A DNA stretch of 7,730 nucleotides from NCBI GenBank assembly GCA_947036575.1, contig CAMQSH010000087.1:1-7730 (forward strand), read 5' to 3'. Numbering within the stretch: position 1 is the first letter of the stretch; every line of letters begins with the position of its first letter. The notes beneath the pieces were generated by a model. The model was not told the origin of the DNA. It searched no databases and saw nothing but the letters and a program-made list of their open reading frames with translations. The position numbers and the translations under genes were made by a program. The DNA comes from an uncultured Brevinema sp. (GTDB lineage Bacteria > Spirochaetota > Brevinematia > Brevinematales > Brevinemataceae). Positions 1-6,543 of the stretch are shown piece by piece.

Positions 1-429
1 TTTTTAACAGCGATTTCCGTAAAACTAAATGAAATAGCTTTTGAAATGGTAATGGCTAATGAAAATCAAGAAAGTGTATCAGTAATACTTCCTTCTAAAA
101 TGAGTGTCGCTGGAACAAGTGTCAGTGATACTGTAAAAATGAACCCTGTAAGAGGAAACTCTATAATTACTTATATTGCTCTCTTTGAATCCTATAATCA
201 GAACAAACATTTTGCCGTAAGGGCTGATGAATCAGCTGAAATGCTAGAAAAAGTGTATAAAGAGCTTGTGGAAACCTGTTTTGATGTGAAATTAGCTCAA
301 TCAAGCCTAAACGCTCAGTGCAGATGTCCCGAACAAAATACTTCATTTATGCTCCTATACCGCTTGTCTATGCAACTAATGTACTACTTCGCAAATATTG
401 AATTGGCTGTTTTTCATGAAAAAAAATAA
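1..429 (+). CDS. Putative tail assembly chaperone (Mu gp41-like position), 5' end possibly outside the window
   Basis: I do not recognise this protein by sequence; the call rests on position. It is the first of two overlapping small frames directly before the tape measure gene, where Mu-type phages encode a tail assembly chaperone whose rarer frameshifted form is extended by the next frame. The first ATG in the window is at 46 (127 residues), with another at 52, but neither has a convincing Shine-Dalgarno sequence, and the frame stays open leftwards to base 1, so the true start may lie upstream. The protein is soluble-looking, with a polar N-terminal part, a helix-prone middle (about residues 62-82 counted from the ATG at 46) and a hydrophobic C-terminal part containing two cysteines in CRC. 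It ends GAA AAA AAA TAA, so the stop follows directly on an A8 run suited to ribosome slippage. Coding is likely; the function is inferred. Confidence 0.6.
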   Translation, partial: FLTAISVKLNEIAFEMVMANENQESVSVILPSKMSVAGTSVSDTVKMNPVRGNSIITYIALFESYNQNKHFAVRADESAEMLEKVYKELVETCFDVKLAQSSLNAQCRCPEQNTSFMLLYRLSMQLMYYFANIELAVFHEKK

Positions 430-727
430 TTTATTTTTTTCTATTTTTCCCCTACATTCTGTAAATAAAAAACTTTGTTCCTTAGAGAGCTTAAAGCCTC
501 CTAAGGATTTGGGGGAAGGAATGATATTCCATAAACTAAATGCTATGGAAAATTTTATAGGGGGAATGAGTTTTCAAGAAGTTATTTCAAAACTTTGTGG
601 GGAAAATTTGAGTCCTCAAGATTTTATGAATATGCCTCCGTTTATGTTTTATACCTATATCAAAGAACGATTAAATATCGCTGAACATAGAAAAAAAGAA
701 TTGGATGCTCTTCGCTCCAAAAAATAA
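416..727 (+). CDS. Second chaperone frame (gp41'-like), probably expressed as a frameshift extension of the upstream gene
   Basis: This frame is open from 380 to 727 and overlaps the end of the upstream gene. The earliest ATG is at 416; further in-frame ATGs are at 521, 545 and 566. None has a well-spaced ribosome binding site: G-rich stretches at 511-520 and 560-564 stand almost directly against the ATGs at 521 and 566. This contrasts with the clear sites of most downstream genes and favours expression by frameshifting at the A8 run at 419-426, which would give a fusion of about 227 residues counted from the ATG at 46. The C-terminal 70 residues look like a compact helical domain with a PPFMFYTYIKERL segment followed by a charged tail ending RSKK. 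In tail chaperones, such an extension is thought to recruit tail tube protein to the tape measure. Independent translation from 416 or 521 is the alternative. Confidence 0.55.
   Translation: MKKNNLFFSIFPLHSVNKKLCSLESLKPPKDLGEGMIFHKLNAMENFIGGMSFQEVISKLCGENLSPQDFMNMPPFMFYTYIKERLNIAEHRKKELDALRSKK
419..426 (+). promoter_or_regulatory. Candidate -2 (or +1) slippery site in the tail chaperone gene
   Basis: There are eight consecutive A residues, read GAA AAA AAA TAA in the first frame, immediately before its stop codon. Lysyl-tRNA slipping two bases back on the run would continue AAT AAT TTA in the second frame, which is then open to 727. A one-base forward slip at the stop gives the same frame. 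A -1 slip reaches a stop after 12 codons, at 462-464. Phage Mu is known to use a -2 shift at the equivalent gene. Transcriptional slippage on the A run could give the same products. The site is inferred from sequence only. Confidence 0.5.
420..440 (+). repeat. Perfect A/T inverted repeat over the slippery run and stop codon
   Basis: Bases 420-429 (AAAAAAATAA) are the exact reverse complement of 431-440 (TTATTTTTTT), centred on T430. As RNA the A7 and U7 runs could form a stem with a 7-base loop holding the stop codon of the first frame. The stem has no G-C pair, so it would be weak. It is unlikely to be an intrinsic terminator, because there is no GC-rich stem and the tail genes continue downstream. 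Confidence 0.45.
479..507 (+). other. Stem-loop inside the second chaperone frame
   Basis: Bases 479-485 (TCCTTAG) pair perfectly with 501-507 (CTAAGGA). After a bulged A at 486, 487-489 (GAG) pair with 498-500 (CTC), leaving an 8-base loop at 490-497. The structure starts 52 bases after the A8 run, farther than a usual frameshift-stimulating hairpin, and it is not followed by a T run. It could influence recoding or the start at 521, or be chance within coding sequence. Confidence 0.35.
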
Positions 728-765
728 TAATCATTAACAATAATGAATTTATGAATTTACGTTAT

Positions 766-770
766 AAGGA
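766..770 (+). promoter_or_regulatory. Ribosome binding site of the tape measure gene
   Basis: AAGGA lies 3 bases before the ATG at 774 and 6 bases before the adjoining ATG at 777. The better spacing favours initiation at 777, which would make the protein one residue shorter. The 46-base leader before the gene also holds a tandem ATGAATTT repeat (743-750 and 751-758) and a 6-bp AT stem (731-736 with 741-746). Confidence 0.6.
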
Positions 771-773
771 AAA

Positions 774-3125
774 ATGATGGCGAATAATGGTGCTTTTAAT
801 TTTTTGATAAAGTTTACTTCTGTGTACTCGAACGCTGGGCTGTCGAAGTCTATTATGAAAGCTCAACAAGATTCCAAAAAAATAGGTCAAGCCAGTGCTA
901 AAGGTATCGCACTAGGTTTGGGTAATCCTGCGTCTAATAAAGAAATAAAAAACTACGGCGACGCACTTTCAAAATTTATCAGCAACACAGCAAAAAACAC
1001 CCTTAAAAATGAAACTGAAGCCCTGTCAAAAAAAACGCCCAAAGCATCTCGTTATGATCCAGGCATGGCTTATGCTGGAGGCAATAGAGCAATGGGATTG
1101 TTATTTGCTGATAATCCCATAGGAAAATTTATGATGTCTCCTGCTGGACAAATAATTTCAGGAGCAGCTTTGGTAGGACAGGCTACTGCAAAAATGGTAC
1201 AACCTATCATTAGCAGAGACGAATCCTACAGACAGATCATGTCTTATATGAGTGGGCCTGATGTCTTTGATAATTTTAATAATGACATTCGCCCTACGAT
1301 AGAGAAGTTTGGACGTCAATACGCTATTTCTATAGGTGATTTATCCAATTATGTTTTGGAAGCAACGAAATCAGGTTTTAGTATTGATACTCTTTTACCT
1401 ACGATAGAAAGTGCAGCTAGAGTAGCAAGAGCTTATAATTTGTCTATGAATCAAGTTACAGAATTGATTACGACAGCTTCTTATGCGAATTGGTTTGATC
1501 CTGACGATCCCAATTCTTTGAATAGATTTTTGAATCAACTTACTGCTACGGTGAGTGCTACTAAAACTTCTATCCCTCAAATACAAGAGGGCTTAAAATA
1601 TTCTCAGAATGTCAGAGCTGCGAATATCTCTTCAGCCGATTATTTTGCGATGATAGGAGCATTATCCAACTTTAATATTTACGGATCTCGAGGTGGGCGT
1701 GTGCTAGATAATATGCTAGGCTACATTTTAAATCCTCAAGGTGGTAGTGATGTTGAATTAGGCTTAGAAAAATTACTACAAAAAGAAGGCATAGATATTG
1801 GTAGTGACAAACTCAAAGATCTAGGAGCTATCTTTGGTGCTATAAAATTCTCTGTCTATAATGAAAATGGAGAACTACAAATCGGAGAAGGTAAGCGCTA
1901 CGAATCTATGTCCCATGCTATTACTGATCTCTTTACAAAATTTAAAAATAATGATTTTTCAGAAGCCGAAATGCAAAAAGTCAAATCCCTTTTTGGAAGA
2001 ATAGGAAGTAGAGGAATGTCTGCCTTTGAAGAATTTGCTGAGGAATTAGTCCCACTTCTTGAACGTATAGAAGAAGGGTCTGATACTCAAGCCGTATTAA
2101 ATATAAAAATGAGTGGTATTGCTCATGCAAGTGCTGATGTGAAAAGTTCTCTTGAAGATGTTACTACAGCATTTTTATACTTGGAGGAGTCTACTGGATA
2201 TGTAGAAGGCTCGATGAAACTTTTATCTGCTTCTATACAAGGCTTTGCTAATTTTTTAAGACTATTTGAAGATCCTGTACAAAAACAACTTCGAGAAGGC
2301 GGAGTCACAGCAGACAAATCGTTACAAGATAATATGATTTTATATGCTCTTGCTCTTGAGCAAGGGATAATTGATAAAGATGTAAAAAACATAACTCCTG
2401 AACAATTTGCCAAAATTAGGGCATTAGAAAAAAGCTTAGACACAAGTGACACAAATAAAGACACTTATGCCTATGTAATATCAGACTTGATGAAAAAGGG
2501 AGAACTAGGCACAGACATCAGCAAATTTACTAAAGAAGATCACAATAAGATATACAAAGATTATGATTCCTTGCAATCTAGTGGTGGATTAAATGATGCT
2601 CAAAGATTTGAAATGTTTGAAAATCCTAATCGTGATAATGTTTATCAACATATGGGAAAATTTATAACAGATAGAAAGAAAATTTTAGGAGATAAAGCTT
2701 TAAAAACTCTTAACCCAAATTTTGTACAAGACTCTTTACAGTATCACCACAAAGACGAAATTTATGAATCTTTGGATAGGCAAGCTTTTTGGCAAAAACA
2801 AATTAATGCCAATAAAAAATGGTTTTTACCTGTAGATACATATCAACAACAATTAGCTGATGAGAAGAAAAAAATGGAAATTTTAATGGGAGAATCTACA
2901 CAGAATTCACCATATCGTGTTCCTGCTGAAGCTATTTTAGACGCTAAAAATCCTTTTTCTTTAGACTATGCTAACGAACAAAGACAACAACAGGAAGTAC
3001 AAGTAACGATAAGCCTTTCTCCTGAAGCAGAACGAGGTGGGTTGATGATAGAAAATGTATCTACAACAAATACAAATAGTGGAACTCCTCTATCTCATAA
3101 TACTAATCAAAAGGGTGGTAAGTAA
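774..3125 (+). CDS. Tail tape measure protein, PhageMin_Tail (TP901) type
   Basis: This is the long protein that fills the tail tube during assembly, sets its length and is released at infection. It has 783 residues. A polar, lysine-rich start is followed by a weakly hydrophobic Gly/Ala-rich segment (about 115-146). Residues about 160-425 then match the pattern of the conserved phage tape measure domain: LSNYVLEATKSGF (about 189-201), a following stretch on sampling intermediate subunits over several helices, NIYGSRGGRVLDNML (about 300-314) and GRIGSRGMSAFEEF (about 409-422). The second half is helical, charged and repeat-free, and ends in a Ser/Thr/Asn-rich polar tail. The gene lies directly after the chaperone frames and before the N-like gene, the standard place. 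Its stop shares one base with the next ATG (TAATG), suggesting translational coupling. Using the known rule of about 0.15 nm per residue, a tail near 115 nm would be expected. Confidence 0.9.
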   Translation: MMANNGAFNFLIKFTSVYSNAGLSKSIMKAQQDSKKIGQASAKGIALGLGNPASNKEIKNYGDALSKFISNTAKNTLKNETEALSKKTPKASRYDPGMAYAGGNRAMGLLFADNPIGKFMMSPAGQIISGAALVGQATAKMVQPIISRDESYRQIMSYMSGPDVFDNFNNDIRPTIEKFGRQYAISIGDLSNYVLEATKSGFSIDTLLPTIESAARVARAYNLSMNQVTELITTASYANWFDPDDPNSLNRFLNQLTATVSATKTSIPQIQEGLKYSQNVRAANISSADYFAMIGALSNFNIYGSRGGRVLDNMLGYILNPQGGSDVELGLEKLLQKEGIDIGSDKLKDLGAIFGAIKFSVYNENGELQIGEGKRYESMSHAITDLFTKFKNNDFSEAEMQKVKSLFGRIGSRGMSAFEEFAEELVPLLERIEEGSDTQAVLNIKMSGIAHASADVKSSLEDVTTAFLYLEESTGYVEGSMKLLSASIQGFANFLRLFEDPVQKQLREGGVTADKSLQDNMILYALALEQGIIDKDVKNITPEQFAKIRALEKSLDTSDTNKDTYAYVISDLMKKGELGTDISKFTKEDHNKIYKDYDSLQSSGGLNDAQRFEMFENPNRDNVYQHMGKFITDRKKILGDKALKTLNPNFVQDSLQYHHKDEIYESLDRQAFWQKQINANKKWFLPVDTYQQQLADEKKKMEILMGESTQNSPYRVPAEAILDAKNPFSLDYANEQRQQQEVQVTISLSPEAERGGLMIENVSTTNTNSGTPLSHNTNQKGGK

Positions 3126-4384
3126 TGAAAGATCCTATATTAGACAAAATAGTACCATTTGCTAAAATGACATTGATGACAAATCGTGGAGCAGAAAAGA
3201 CTAAAACCTTTATGCAGTTTACGACTACAGGCACTAACAAACTTTCTCGAGGCAATCATATAACGATCCTTGAAACATTAGGAGGAGAACAACCCGTTAT
3301 TCAAGTGATGGGTAAAAAGGCTACTAAATTCACTTTGGCTTGTGTCGTTGGAATGGGAGACAAATATTTTCAAGACGATGCTGATAAGTTCTGTGCTATT
3401 TGTGAAAGTAGTTCTTTAGAATCGCCTATATTACTGGAGGGTGTTCCTAACCTTGGCGTTCCTGATTATTCAAATATCAAAAACATCTTTGCAGATAATG
3501 TCGGTGGTGTGTTGATGGTGGTAGGGAATATATCAAAACCCATTACAAGAGACTACGGCATAACTATCATTCAAATTGAATGTGTTCTTATATCATACCA
3601 AAATGAAATTGGGATAGACTATAAAAAATCATTCTTTGATACAATAGCTAGTGATATTGATAAGATCACAGATATCGTTGACGAAACTTTTGATAAGGTA
3701 GAAAAGACCGTATCATTCCTCGCTTCCTTTCAAGGGGTGTTTACTTCTATTAGGAATTTATTAATGAGTGGTACTCAGTACATTGATCTCTTAGGAGATG
3801 TCTTAACGATATTGGCAAATCCTTTTGCTGGAGCTAGTCTAAAACCTGTATTAAAAGCCTATGAAAGTAGTTTTAACAATCTTATCAAATCTGTTTCTCC
3901 AAAAGAAGTCATAAATAATACTTCTTATTATTTGAAACAAGACTATGCTTATGCAGGTAAAAACTACACTCCCATGCAAAGCAAACTAATAAATTCTTTT
4001 CAACACATGAATACCCTTGTTTTTATCAATAGCTTAATGGAGTCTGTTAATACCAAGTTCACATCTTATCCTGACTTAATATTGACCAGAGAAAAAATAA
4101 TAAAGTTTATTAATAATTCTATAAATATCGAACAAAAGTCTCCTACAGATCCCACAACAATAAATGAACTATACAATATCTTGGATCTTCTTAATAGAGT
4201 CTTTGACACCTTATTTGCTGAGGCTAGAAATGGCAAAACAGTAAGGGTAGAAGTAGACATCATGCCTCAAGCTTTTTACTTTAATTATAAAAAAACTTTT
4301 ATAGGCTATGATGAATTTCTTGATGATAATGATATTGTAGGAGCTTTATTATTATCACAAGGACAAGAGGTATTTATAAGATGA
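3125..4384 (+). CDS. Mu N-like 'DNA circularization' family protein, tail hub adaptor
   Basis: This 419-residue protein follows the tape measure gene, where Mu encodes N (gp43). The N-terminal 160 residues fit the DNA_circ_N pattern: a short beta segment ending in MGKKATKFTLACVVG (62-76), a helix with QDDADKFCAICES, SPILLEGVPNLGV (100-112, the counterpart of the family's 'hP.lG' stretch) and a closing beta strand ITIIQIECVLIS (146-157). Residues about 165-250 are helical and partly hydrophobic, with a coiled-coil-like run of Asp/Val/Phe positions; the rest is helical, with a final beta-rich part. The historical family name reflects an old assignment; for contractile tails I infer a structural role between tube and hub. 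Translation probably starts at 3125, using GGGTGG at 3113-3118 and coupling to the tape measure stop. Its own stop overlaps the next start as ATGA. The family match is by eye and divergent. Confidence 0.7.
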   Translation: MKDPILDKIVPFAKMTLMTNRGAEKTKTFMQFTTTGTNKLSRGNHITILETLGGEQPVIQVMGKKATKFTLACVVGMGDKYFQDDADKFCAICESSSLESPILLEGVPNLGVPDYSNIKNIFADNVGGVLMVVGNISKPITRDYGITIIQIECVLISYQNEIGIDYKKSFFDTIASDIDKITDIVDETFDKVEKTVSFLASFQGVFTSIRNLLMSGTQYIDLLGDVLTILANPFAGASLKPVLKAYESSFNNLIKSVSPKEVINNTSYYLKQDYAYAGKNYTPMQSKLINSFQHMNTLVFINSLMESVNTKFTSYPDLILTREKIIKFINNSINIEQKSPTDPTTINELYNILDLLNRVFDTLFAEARNGKTVRVEVDIMPQAFYFNYKKTFIGYDEFLDDNDIVGALLLSQGQEVFIR

Positions 4385-5709
4385 TGTACGAAGGTGCAAA
4401 TACAGAAATAGAAATTCACGATCCTTTGTTCACTAAAAATTATGAAAGAAACGAAAACACCATAGTCATAAAACAGATTGTTTCTATACAAATTACTGAG
4501 AACGCTACTTCTGTAATTTCAAATTGTATTATTGTTACATCGACAGCAAATAGTTTTGCTTTTGTTAATAATGCCACTTATAAAATCGTGAAGATCATCC
4601 ACGAAGGTAAAATGCTTTGGATAGGGCGTGTCATGAATATTGATAATACCTATACAAAATCAAAAATGCAAAGTTCTATCACTTGTGCTTCTCTTACCGT
4701 AAACTTAACGCTTGCTCAAGTTGATTACCAAAGTTATAAAAAACAAAAACTCTGCTCTATCATATTCAAACAACTTGAATTTCTATTAAAAGGTGCTGAA
4801 CATGGATCTCCTACATCTCACATAGTCAAATCAGATTATGTTGATAATATAAAAAACAACAAAGAGATTAATACAGTTATCCCTGAAATGCAAAGACAAC
4901 CAGGATCAACACCCATTTCTAATATTCAAAGAATGCTGGAAAAGGGTGGGGCATATTTATTTTTTGCAATGGTAAAGAATAAGCCAAAAATCATTCTCAA
5001 TGATCTTCCTGTTATTCCTGATTCTTTATTAACTGAGGATGATAAATATAAGATTCCTTTTGTCGTGACAGGAGTTATTGATAGTGTTCTCAATACTAAT
5101 GATCCTAATATTCTTAGCATTTCCTTGGATCATCAAGCAAGTAATTACAGAGATAGAATACGTGTTCAATTTGGAGTGCTTGAATCTAAACTAAATGAAG
5201 TTGCTAGCTTCAATCCTCATTTAGATCAGTTAGTTAAAAAAGGTACTATCAAAAAAAGTGGAACTGTCCCTAATGCAGAATATATCCCCATGGTATTACA
5301 CAGAGAAAGCTTCACCAAAAAAGCAGCAGAAAAACTAATAACCTTAAATTGGAATAACATTATTATTTCGACTCCTTCGCTTTCTTTGGAGATAGCAGGT
5401 TGGAAATTTATGGATAAAGATCCTATGGTAGGAATGTTGATTGATACAGAGATAAATATTACAGACACTAAGGGACAAGCTATTGTTAATTTTTCTAACA
5501 AGACAGTAAAAATGGTGATTCTCGCTATTAGAAAAACTATATCTATCACAAGAGGTCTTACGATGCAGATTACTTTATCTGATAGGAATGCCTTTGCTAG
5601 AGATCAAAAATTTCCTGAGTATGAAAATCATCTTCAAGATGGTACGACTTCCTACTTTACAGGTTATGGAGGTACAGCTCATGCAACTGATAAGAGCAAT
5701 AGCAAGTAA
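4381..5709 (+). CDS. Mu P/gp44-like baseplate hub protein (gpD/gp27-type)
   Basis: This 442-residue protein is encoded between the N-like gene and the spike gene, the position of the hub protein that forms the trimeric ring carrying the spike. It is beta-rich. The first 100 residues alternate strands, including a KMLWIGRVMNI strand pair of the kind found in tube-like hub domains. A helical section follows (about 115-190), including ISNIQRMLEKGGAYLFF, close to the 'l..la...g.....' helix of hub proteins. The C-terminal domain has MDKDPMVGMLIDTEI (about 344-358), in the place of the family's 'pG..v.v' loop, and ends with RKTISITRGLTMQITLSDRNAFA, matching the family pattern of a strand, 'G' and a final 'l.dp.af'. 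The start at 4381 overlaps the previous stop (ATGA), with AGAGG at 4366-4370; ATG at 4384 is an equally possible start. The last 29 bases overlap the spike gene. Confidence 0.75.
   Translation: MMYEGANTEIEIHDPLFTKNYERNENTIVIKQIVSIQITENATSVISNCIIVTSTANSFAFVNNATYKIVKIIHEGKMLWIGRVMNIDNTYTKSKMQSSITCASLTVNLTLAQVDYQSYKKQKLCSIIFKQLEFLLKGAEHGSPTSHIVKSDYVDNIKNNKEINTVIPEMQRQPGSTPISNIQRMLEKGGAYLFFAMVKNKPKIILNDLPVIPDSLLTEDDKYKIPFVVTGVIDSVLNTNDPNILSISLDHQASNYRDRIRVQFGVLESKLNEVASFNPHLDQLVKKGTIKKSGTVPNAEYIPMVLHRESFTKKAAEKLITLNWNNIIISTPSLSLEIAGWKFMDKDPMVGMLIDTEINITDTKGQAIVNFSNKTVKMVILAIRKTISITRGLTMQITLSDRNAFARDQKFPEYENHLQDGTTSYFTGYGGTAHATDKSNSK
5668..5672 (+). promoter_or_regulatory. Ribosome binding site that fixes the spike gene start
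   Basis: GGAGG ends 8 bases before the ATG at 5681. This strong site decides that start over earlier in-frame ATGs, such as 5588, which have no comparable site, and 5666, which lies inside the site itself. It sits within the coding sequence of the upstream hub gene. Confidence 0.8.
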
Positions 5710-6253
5710 ATTTTATATAAAAGAAAACGAAGACACCAAATTATCACAAACTTATTGCTATGTGCAATCAAGTTATTTTGGTAATTTAGGCAAAGACGAA
5801 TGGGAAAAAGATATTCCTGTATTTCTTCCAGCTGGGATGAGTTTGATCTTTGATAAAGAAAATGATGATAAGATAATTGTAGAGGGAATACTTTTATATT
5901 TGAATGAAACATTCTATTTCACATTTGCTTCTGATACACTAAATACCTTTGAGCAAGTACATGGTACAAGTGTCTATGATCTTCAAAACTTTGAAACGAG
6001 AATAACATTAGATCAAAACAAAATACTCTTACAAACACCAAAATCTAAAATTGTCTTGGCTGATGATGAACCTGCTATCATCGAAATAAACGGCGTTAAT
6101 ATCTTGGATCTATTTGAAAATCTTCTTACTGAAGTAAAAGGGCTTATTACTACAGGATCTCCAACAACACAAACAATAAACGAAGCAAGCAAAAAAAAAA
6201 TAGATCTTTTTTTTACAACGGATGTAAAGAAAGTATTCAAAAAAGGAGAATAG
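5681..6253 (+). CDS. Baseplate spike / puncturing protein, Mu gp45 - P2 gpV type
   Basis: This 190-residue protein would form the central membrane-puncturing spike beneath the hub. The frame is open upstream to 5588, but the sequence upstream of 5681 is the hub gene in another frame, and GGAGG at 5668-5672 supports the start at 5681. The first 90 residues are beta-rich, as expected for an OB-fold. Residues about 103-138 (TRITLDQNKILLQTPKSKIVLADDEPAIIEING) are alternating short strands of the kind that build the triple beta-helix. They are followed by a helix (141-156) and a GSPTTQTINEASKKKI segment (159-174) that I recall from C-terminal ends of Mu-like spike proteins. The length is close to that of Mu gp45. 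There is no HxH iron-binding tip motif; His94 is the only histidine. It overlaps the hub gene by 29 bases and is followed after one base by the next ATG. Confidence 0.75.
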   Translation: MQLIRAIASKFYIKENEDTKLSQTYCYVQSSYFGNLGKDEWEKDIPVFLPAGMSLIFDKENDDKIIVEGILLYLNETFYFTFASDTLNTFEQVHGTSVYDLQNFETRITLDQNKILLQTPKSKIVLADDEPAIIEINGVNILDLFENLLTEVKGLITTGSPTTQTINEASKKKIDLFFTTDVKKVFKKGE

Positions 6254-6254
6254 T

Positions 6255-6452
6255 ATGGCATTAGTTGAGCAGACATTAGCATTACAATTAAAATCTCTCT
6301 ATAAAAAAATGGAAAAAACAGAATATACGAGCGAACAATTTGCTGATGAGATGGCAAAAATCATTAACAATCATATTCTTACAGCAAGTGTCTCTGTAAC
6401 AGGTACTGGGAATAATGGTGGACCTGTAAATTCTATGGGTTCATTATCCTAA
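6255..6452 (+). CDS. Small conserved baseplate-module protein of unknown function
   Basis: This 65-residue protein sits one base after the spike stop and has the best Shine-Dalgarno sequence in the window (AAGGAG at 6243-6248, 6 bases before ATG). It consists of an N-terminal amphipathic helical half (LALQLKSLYKKMEK, then EQFADEMAKIINNHI, residues 26-41), a short beta-like stretch TASVSVTGTG (43-52), and a Gly/Asn/Ser-rich end, GNNGGPVNSMGSLS. Similar small proteins, with a helix ending near 'I..hI.tA.V.V.G' and a G/S-rich tail, occur beside the spike gene in many Mu-like tail modules from my general knowledge, but no function is established that I know of. A baseplate component or assembly helper acting with the spike is an inference from position only. 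Confidence 0.7.
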   Translation: MALVEQTLALQLKSLYKKMEKTEYTSEQFADEMAKIINNHILTASVSVTGTGNNGGPVNSMGSLS

Positions 6453-6543
6453 TAAACTTATGCATAAATCTTATGTTATAAATGGGTAAAAAAAACTATT
6501 ACTATATAGACAAAAAAATATGTATTAAGGTAGTAGGGCTTTT
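6453..6543 (+). other. Intergenic gap within the baseplate genes, no clear signal
   Basis: This 91-base A+T-rich gap is the largest in an otherwise overlapping gene cluster. It holds a perfect 10-base palindrome TTATGCATAA (6458-6467), CTTATG occurring twice 13 bases apart (6457 and 6470), and A-tracts. I see no GC-rich terminator stem and no convincing -35/-10 pair; TAGACA at 6507-6512 has no good -10 partner at the proper distance. A weak AAGG (6527-6530) lies 13 bases before the next ATG. Confidence 0.4.

Noticed and set aside
420..440. Reading the A/T inverted repeat with its T7 run as an intrinsic terminator
   Set aside because: The stem has only A-T pairs and would be too weak, and it lies inside an operon whose genes continue on the same strand.
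600..606. GGGAAAA heptamer resembling the lambda-type -1 slippery sequence
   Set aside because: Its phase is wrong: in the second chaperone frame the codons are GGG GAA AAT, so tandem slippage of the X XXY YYZ type cannot occur, and the site is past the end of the first frame.
1395..1586. Open frame of 63 codons on the minus strand within the tape measure gene
   Set aside because: It lies fully inside a strongly supported gene, has no ribosome binding site, and has a Ser/Arg/Ile-biased composition typical of an antisense shadow. The other minus-strand frames (2123-2464, 4066-4263, 4306-4491, 4926-5120, 5226-5549, 5679-5912, 6013-6357) were rejected for the same reasons.
6460..6489. Nine-codon mini-frame in the gap before the W-like gene
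   Set aside because: It has no ribosome binding site, and frames this short are expected by chance in AT-rich DNA.
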